DNA from: Marthasterias glacialis
Lineage: Eukaryota; Echinodermata; Asteroidea; Forcipulatida; Asteriidae
Length of the DNA: 64,000 nt
Reading direction: 5' to 3'
Assembly: GCA_911728455.2 (NCBI GenBank)
Contig: OU452229.1
Coordinates: forward strand, 439,001 to 503,000
In this document: in pieces, positions 28,601 through 37,600 of the stretch
Position numbering within the stretch: the stretch's first letter is position 1
Layout of the letters: each line of letters starts with the position of its first letter
Program-made: the position numbers and the translations under genes
Notes under the pieces: model-generated
What the model was told of the DNA's origin: nothing
Seen by the model: the letters and a program-made list of their open reading frames with translations, nothing else
Database searches by the model: none

Positions 28601-31600
28601 ATTCTGAGTGCTAATAATCGGATCTGGAATAGAATGACCACAGAATCGACCGATCGTTGGAGATTGTGAAGAGCCGCCATCGTTGACCAGCAACACATCG
28701 TAGCCACAGTTCCAATGATTCTCCAAATCGAAGCGAGTGAAGATGACGTGGACGATCTGAATAGGGATGGTTAAGAGGTATTAACTGTTAAGATTGAAGT
28801 ACTTTCAAATTTCTGAGAACAACCAGTTGCTTTTTTCATATAAGAGCTTACCTTGCTTTCTTGTACGGTGATCACCCAGGAACAGTTCATTCTGTTATCG
28901 TACACCTGACCCGAAGGAGGAAACTCGAGGGAGCCGTTTTCTCCATACAGGTAAGAACCACAACCTGTGCAAAGATAACGGGGTACAGTAAAAAGGAGAC
29001 CCAGTAAATGGACCACACTGACCAGGAGTTTGAGATGCTCATCATTTCCAATTCTACTTTACAAAACAACCTTTTAACATCAACAGAGTGTACATACATA
29101 TTGTATTATTTCGCATAACAAATAGTTTATTGGTAATCAAATTGGGTTATCAGACTGTGCATTTACATACCCTCACGAACAGTTTTCATGCGTATTCAGA
29201 AACATGCAACCTAAAGCAATGGAAAATGACATTTGATGTCATATTTTAGTCGTAATGAAGCCATACCTGCTGATGTATTTTCTGCGGACGTAAAAGCTTC
29301 CCATTGTGTAGAAGCTTCCACTGGTGTAGAAGCTTCACCTTGCGTAGAAGCTTCTGCTCGTGTAGTTGCTTCTTCTGGCGTAGAAGCTTCTGATGGTGTA
29401 GTACCTTCTTCTGGCGTAGACGCTTCTGCTGGTGTAGAAGCTTTCCCTGGTGTAAAAGTTTTCACTGGTGTAGAAACGTTTACTTTAAAGAGTAACATAC
29501 GAAATCAGTATCGGTTTAGTTACTACTAGTTTTAGTTTCGGGAAAAAAATTGAATTACGACAACAGCGATTTTTCCAAAAGCTGTACGTATGTGTTTTCC
29601 GAATCAGGGAATCATTTTCCCACTGAGTTTCAATACCTTTTGAAGAAAATCTTAATATGAGTCAACGTGATCCTAGTTTCAGTGAGACTGACTCGGTTTG
29701 AGACATACAGCACTAAAGATGTTTCTCTAGAATTACTGACAAACTGTGGATAATGTTTAGTGAACAATATAAGACGCTTCTGCTGGTGTAGAAGCTTTCC
29801 CTGGTGTAAAAGTTTTCACTGGTGTAGAAACGTTTACTTTAAAGAGTAACATACGAAATCAGTATCGGTTTAGTTACTACTAGTTTTAGTTTCGGGAAAA
29901 AAATTGAATTACGACAACAGCGATTTTTCCAAAAGCTGTACGTAAGTGTTTTCCGAATCAGGGAATCATTTTCCCACTGAGTTTCAATACCTTTTGAAGA
30001 AAATCTTAATATGAGTCAACGTGATCCTAGTTTCAGTGAGACTGACTCGGTTTGAGACATACAGCACTAAAGATGTTTCTCTAGAATTACTGACAAACTG
30101 TGGATAATGTTTAGTGAACAATATAAGATAGTGGCTTCTTAAAGAATCGTTTGAAAAATGGAGTGAAGGTTTTTTGGTCAAACCTGGGTCTTCGCTGTAC
30201 CAGTAGAATCTAAAACCAGTGCGCACAACGCTGGAGTCGGATTCAAACCAGAAATGCAGCTGATTCTGAGTGCTAATAATCGGATCTGGAATAGAATGAC
30301 CACAGAATCGACCGATCGTTGGAGATTCTGAAGAGCCGCCATCGTTGACCAGCAACACATCGTAGCCACAGTTCCAATGATTCTCCAAATCGAAGCGAGT
30401 GAAGATGACGTGGACGATCTGAATAGGGATGGTTAAGAGGTATTAACTGTTAAGATTGAAGTACTTTCAAATTTCTGAGAACAACCAGTTGCTTTTTTCA
30501 TATAAGAGCTTACCTTGTTTTCTTGTACGGTGATCACCCAGGAACAGTTCATTCTGTTATCGTACACCTGACCCGAAGGAGGAAACTCGAGGGAGCCGTT
30601 TTCTCCATACAGGTAAGAACCACAACCTGTGCAAAGATAACGGGGTACAGTAAAAAGGAGACCCAGTAATGGATAACACTGACCAGGAGTTTGAGATGCT
30701 CATCATTTCCAATTCTACTTTACAAAACAACCTTTTAACATCAACAGAGTGCACATACATATTGTATTATTTCGCATAACAAATAGTTTATTGGTAATCA
30801 AATTGGGTTATCAGACTGTGCATTTACATACCCTCACGAACAGTTTTCATGCGTATTCAGAAACATGCAACCTAAAGCAATGGAAAATGACATTTCATGT
30901 CAAATTTTACTTGCAATGAAGCCATACCTGCTGATGTATTTTCTGCGGACGTAAAAGCTTCCCATTGTGTAGAAGCTTCCACTGATGTAGAAACTTCACC
31001 TTGCGTAGAAGCTTCTGCTCGTGTAGTTGCTTCTTCTGGCGTAGAAGCTTCTGATGGTGTAGTACCTTCTTCTGGCGTAGACGCTTCTGCTGGTGCAGAA
31101 GCTTCCCCTGGTGTAAAAGTTTCCAATGATGTAGAAACGTTTACTTTAAAGAGTAACAAACGAAATCAGTATCAGTTGAGTTACTACTAGTATTCGTTTT
31201 GGGAAAAAATGAATTACGACAACAGCGATTTTTCCAAAAGCTGTACGTATGTGTTTTCCGAATCAGGGAATCGTTTTTCCACTGAGCTTCAATACCTGTT
31301 GAAGAAAATCTTAATATGAGTCAACATGATCCTAGTTGCAGTGAGAGTGATTCGGTTTGAGACATACAGCACTAAAGATGTTTCTCTAGAATTACTGAGT
31401 CTGTGGATAATGTTTAGTGAACAATATAAGATAGTGGCTTCTTAAAGAATCGTCTGAAGAATGAAGTAAAGGTTTCTTGGTCAAACCTGGGTCTTCGCTG
31501 TACCAGTAGAATCTAAAACCAGTGCGCACAACGCTGGAGTCGGATTCAAACCAGAAATGCAGCTGATTCTGAGTGCTAATAATCGGATCTGGAATAGAAT

Positions 31601-34600
31601 GACCACAGAATCGACCGATCGTTGGAGATTCTGAAGAGCCGCCATCGTTGACCAGCAAAACATCGTAGCCACAGTTCCAATGATTCTCCAAATCGAAGCG
31701 AGTGAAGATGACGTGGACGATCTGAATAGGGATGGTTAAGAGGTATTAACTGTTAAGATTGAAGTACTTTCAAATTTCTGAGAACAACCAGTTGCTTTTT
31801 TCATACAAGAGCTTACCTTGTTTTCTTGTACGGTGATGACCCAGGAACAGTTCATTCTGTTATCGTACACCTGACCCGAAGGAGGAAACTCTAGGAAGCC
31901 GTTTTCTCCATACAGGTAAGAACCACAACCTGTGCAAAGATAACGGGGTACAGTAAAAAGGAGACCCAGTAAATGGACCACACTGACCAGGAGTTTGAGA
32001 TGCTCATCATTTCCAATTCTACTTTACAAAACAACCTTTTAACATCAACAGAGTGCACATACATATTGTATTATTTCGCATAACAAATAGTTTATTGGTA
32101 ATCAAATTGGGTTATCAGACTGTGCATTTACATACCCTCACGAACAGTTTTCATGCGTATTCAGAAACATGCAACCTAAAGCAATGGAAAATGACATTTG
32201 ATGTCATATTTTAGTCGTAATGAAGCCATACCTGCTGATGTATTTTCTGCGGACGTAAAAGCTTCCCATTGTGTAGAAGCTTCCACTGGTGTAGAAGCTT
32301 CACCTTGCGTAGAAGCTTCTGCTCGTGTAGTTGCTTCTTCTGGCGTAGAAGCTTCTGATGGTGTAGTACCTTCTTCTGGCGTAGACGCTTCTGCTGGTGT
32401 AGAAGCTTTCCCTGGTGTAAAAGTTTTCACTGGTGTAGAAACGTTTACTTTAAAGAGTAACATACGAAATCAGTATCAGTTGAGTTACTACTAGTATTCG
32501 TTTTGGGAAAAAATGAATTACGACAAAAGCGATTTTTCCAAAAGCTGTACGTATGTGTATTCCGAATCAGGGAATCGTTTTCCCACTGAGTTTCAATACC
32601 TTTTGAAGAAAATCTTAATATGAGTCAACGTGATCCTAGTTTCAGTGAGACTGACTCGGTTTGAGACATACAGCACTAAAGATGTTTCTCTAGAATTACT
32701 GACAAACTGTGGATAATGTTTAGTGAACAATATAAGATAGTGGCTTCTTAAAGAATCGTTTGAAAAATGGAGTGAAGGTTTTTTGGTCAAACCTGGGTCT
32801 TCGCTGTACCAGTAGAATCTAAAACCAGTGCGCACAACGCTGGAGTCGGATTCAAACCAGAAATGCAGCTGATTCTGAGTGCTAATAATCGGATCTGGAA
32901 TAGAATGACCACAGAATCGACCGATCGTTGGAGATTCTGAAGAGCCGCCATCGTTGACCAGCAACACATCGTAGCCACAGTTCCAATGATTCTCCAAATC
33001 GAAGCGAGTGAAGATGACGTGGACGATCTGAATAGGGATGGTTAAGAGGTATTAACTGTTAAGATTGAAGTACTTTCAAATTTCTGAGAACAACCAGTTG
33101 CTTTTTTCATATAAGAGCTTACCTTGTTTTCTTGTACGGTGATCACCCAGGAACAGTTCATTCTGTTATCGTACACCTGACCCGAAGGAGGAAACTCGAG
33201 GGAGCCGTTTTCTCCATACAGGTAAGAACCACAACCTGTGCAAAGATAACGGGGTACAGTAAAAAGGAGACCCAGTAATGGATAACACTGACCAGGAGTT
33301 TGAGATGCTCATCATTTCCAATTCTACTTTACAAAACAACCTTTTAACATCAACAGAGTGCACATACATATTGTATTATTTCGCATAACAAATAGTTTAT
33401 TGGTAATCAAATTGGGTTATCAGACTGTGCATTTACATACCCTCACGAACAGTTTTCATGCGTATTCAGAAACATGCAACCTAAAGCAATGGAAAATGAC
33501 ATTTCATGTCAAATTTTACTTGCAATGAAGCCATACCTGCTGATGTATTTTCTGCGGACGTAAAAGCTTCCCATTGTGTAGAAGCTTCCACTGATGTAGA
33601 AACTTCACCTTGCGTAGAAGCTTCTGCTCGTGTAGTTGCTTCTTCTGGCGTAGAAGCTTCTGATGGTGTAGTACCTTCTTCTGGCGTAGACGCTTCTGCT
33701 GGTGTAGAAGCTTCCCCTGGTGTAAAAGTTTCCAATGATGTAGAAACGTTTACTTTAAAGAGTAACAAACGAAATCAGTATCAGTTGAGTTACTACTAGT
33801 ATTCGTTTTGGGAAAAAATGAATTACGACAACAGCGATTTTTCCAAAAGCTGTACGTATGTGTTTTCCGAATCAGGGAATCGTTTTTCCACTGAGCTTCA
33901 ATACCTGTTGAAGAAAATCTTAATATGAGTCAACATGATCCTACTTGTAGTCAGACTGATTCGGTTTGAGACATACAGCACTAAAGGTGTTTTTCTAGAA
34001 TTACTGACATCACTTTCAATAATGTTTAGTGAACCACAAGAACACTTTAAGATAGTGGATTCTTAAAGAATCGTTTGAAAAATGGAATAAAGGTTTCTTG
34101 GTCAAACCTTGGTCTTCGCTGTACCAGTAGAATCTAAAACCTGTGTACACAACGCTGGAGTCGGATTTAAACCAGAAATGCAGCTGATTCTGAGTGCTAA
34201 TAATCGGATCTGGAATAGAATGACCACAGAATCGACCGATCGTTGGAGATTCTGAAGAGCCGCCATCGTCGACCTGCAACACATCGTAGCCACAGTTCGG
34301 CTGATTCTCCAAATCGAAGCGAGTGAAGATGACGTGGACGATCTGAATAGGGATGGTTAAGAGGTGTTTACTATAGCAAGATTCAAGTACTCTCAATTTT
34401 TTTAGATCATCTAGTTGCTTTTGTAATATAAGAGCTTACCTTGTTTTCTTGTACGGTGATGACCCAGGAACAGCTCATTCTGTTATCGTACACCGGACCC
34501 GAAGCAGGAATCTCAAGGAAGCCGTTTTCTCCATACAGGTAAGAACCACAACCTGTGCAAAGATAACGGGGTACATTAAAAAGGAGACCCAGTAATGGAT

Positions 34601-37600
34601 CACACTGTCCAGGGGTTTGAGATGCTCTTCATTTCCAATTCTACTTTACAAAACAACATCTTAACATCAGCAGAGTGCACACACATATTGTATTATTTCG
34701 CACAACGAATAGTTTATTGGTAGTCAAATTGGGTTATATCAGACTGTGCATTTGCATACTCTCACGAATACTTTTCACGCGTATTGAGAAACATGCAACC
34801 TAAAGCAATGGAAAATGACATTTGATGTCATATTTTAGTCGTAATGAAGCCATACCTGCTGATGTATTTTCTGCGGACGTAAAAGCTTCCCATTGTGTAG
34901 AAGCCTCCACTGGTGTAGAAGCTTCACCTTGCGTAGAAGCTTCTGCTCGTGTAGTTGCTTCTTCTGGCGTAGAAGCTTCTGATGGTGTAGTACCTTCTTC
35001 TGGCGTAGACGCTTCTGCTGGTGCAGAAGCTTCCCCTGGTGTAAAAGTTTCCAATGATGTAGAAACGTTTACTTTAAAGAGTAACAAACGAAATCAGTAT
35101 CAGTTGAGTTACTACTAGTATTCGGTTTGGGGAAAAATTGAATTACGACAACAGCGATGTTTCCAAAAGCTGTACGTATGTGTTTGCCGAATCAGGGAAT
35201 CGTTTTCCCACTGAGTTTCAATACCTTTCGAAGAAAATCTTAATATGAGTCAACATGATCCTAGTTGCAGTGAGACTGACTCGGTTTGAGACATACAGCA
35301 CTAAAGATGTTTCTCTAGAATTACTGACAAACTGAGGATAATGTTTAGTGAACAAGATAAGAGTGGATTCTTAAACCATCGTTTGGAAAATGGAACAAAG
35401 GTTTTTTGGTCAAACCTGGGTCTTCGCTGTACCAGTAGAATCTAAAACCTGTGTACACAACGCTGGAGTCGGATTTAAACCAGAAATGCAGCTGATTCTG
35501 AGTGCTAATAATCGGATCTGGAATAGAATGACCACAGAATCGACCGATCGTTGGAGATTCTGAAGAGCCGCCATCGTCGACCTGCAACACATCGTAGCCA
35601 CAGTTCGGATGATTCTCCAAATCGAAGCGAGTGAAGATGACGTGGACGATCTGAATAGGGATGGTTAAGAGGTGTTAACTATAGCAAGATTCAAGTACTT
35701 TCAATTTTTTTAAATCATCTAGTTGCTTTTGTAATACAAGAGGTTACCTTGTTTTCTTGTACGGTGATGACCCAGGAACAGTTCATTCTGTTATCGTACA
35801 CCTGACCCAAAGGAGGAAACTCGAGGGAGCCGTTTTCTCCATACAGGTAAGAACCACAACCTGTGCAAAGATAACGTGGTACAGTAAAAAGGAGACCAAG
35901 TAATGGATCACACTGTCCAGGGGTTTGAGATGTTCTTCATTTCCAATTCTACTTTACAAAACAACATCTTAACATCAGCACAGTGCACACACATATTGTA
36001 ATATTTCGCACAACGAATAGTTTATTGGTAGTCAAATTGGGTTATCAGACTGTGCATTTACACACCCTCACGAACAGTTTTCATGCGTATTCAGAAACAT
36101 GCAACCTAAAGCAATGGAAAATGACATTTGATGTCATATTTTAGTCGTAATGAAGCCATACCTGCTGATGTATTTTCTGCGGACGTAAAAGCTTCCAATT
36201 GTGTAGAAGCTTCACCTTGCGTAGAAGCTTCTGCTCGTGTAGTTGCTTCTGCTGGTGTAGAAGCTTCCCCTGGTGTAAAAGTTTCCAATGATGTAGAAAC
36301 GTTTAAATTAAAGAGTAACAAACGAAATCAGTATCAGTTGAGTTACTACTAGTATTCGTTTTGGCAAAAATTCAAGTACGACAACAGCGATTTTTCCAAA
36401 AGCTGTACGTATGTGTTTTCCGAATCAGGGAATCGTTTTCCCACTGAGTTTCAACACCTTTTGAAGAAAATCTTAATATGAGTCAACATGATCCTACTTG
36501 TAGTCAGACTGATTCGGTTTGAGACATACAGCACTAAAGGTGTTTTTCTAGAATTACTGACATAACTTTCAATAATGTTTAGTGAACCACAAGAACAATA
36601 TAAGATAGTGGCTTCTTAAAGAATCGTTTGAAAAATGGAACAAAGGTTTCTCAGTCAAACCTGGGTCTTCGCTGTACCAGTAGAATCTAAAACCTGTGTA
36701 CACAACGCTGGAGTCGGATTTAAACCAGAAATGCAGCTGATTCTGAGTGCTAATAATCGGATCTGGAATAGAATGACCACAGAATCGACCGATCGTTGGA
36801 GATTCTGAAGAGCCGCCATCATTGACCTGCAACACATCGTAGCCACAGTTCGGATGATTCTCCAAATCGAAGCGAGTGAAGATGACGTGGACGATCTGAA
36901 TAGGGATGGTTAAGAGGTGTTTACTATAGCAAGATTCAAGTACTCTCAATTTTTTTAAATCATCTAGTTGCTTTTGTAATACAAGAGGTTACCTTGTTTT
37001 CTTGTACGGTGATGACCCAGGAACAGCTCATTCTGTTATCGTACACCTGACCCAAAGGAGGAAACTCGAGGGAGCCGTTTTCTCCATACAGGTAAGAACC
37101 ACAACCTGTGCAAAGATAACGTGGTACAGTAAAAAGGAGACCAAGTAATGGATCACACTGACCATGAGTTTGAGATGCTCTTCATTTCCAATTTTACTTT
37201 ACAAAACAACATCTTAACATCAGCAGAGTGCACATACATATTGCAATATTGCGCACAACGAGTAGTTTATTGGTACTCAAATTGGGTTATCAGACTGCAT
37301 TTGCATACTCTCACGAATAGTTTTCATGCGTATTCAGAAACATGCAACCTAAAGCAATGGAAAATGACATTTGATGTCATATTTTAGTCGTAATGAAGCC
37401 ATACCTGCTGATGTATTTTCTGTGGACGTTAAAGCTTCCCATTGTGTAGAAGCTTCCACTGGTGTAGAAGCTTCACCTTGCGTAGAAGCTTCTTCTCGTG
37501 TAGTTGCTTCTTCTGGCGTAGAAGCTTCTGATGGTGTAGTACCTTCTTCTGGCGTAGACGCTTCTGCTGGTGCAGAAGCTTCCCCTGGTGTAAAAGTTTC

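Larger units (their letters stand above)
17200..30126 (-). repeat. 2,965-bp higher-order repeat inside the CUB array
   Basis: Odd and even units form two alternating subtypes. Linker starts of U13, U11 and U9 lie exactly 2,965 bp apart (20017, 22982, 25947), as do those of U12, U10 and U8 (21321, 24286, 27251) and of U7 and U5. Each block is two units (about 1,304 and 1,307 bp) plus one 354-bp insert; U8 carries two inserts, so its block is 354 bp longer. Even-position linkers read STPVKTFTPGKAST and odd ones STSLETFTPGEAS. Confidence 0.85.
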
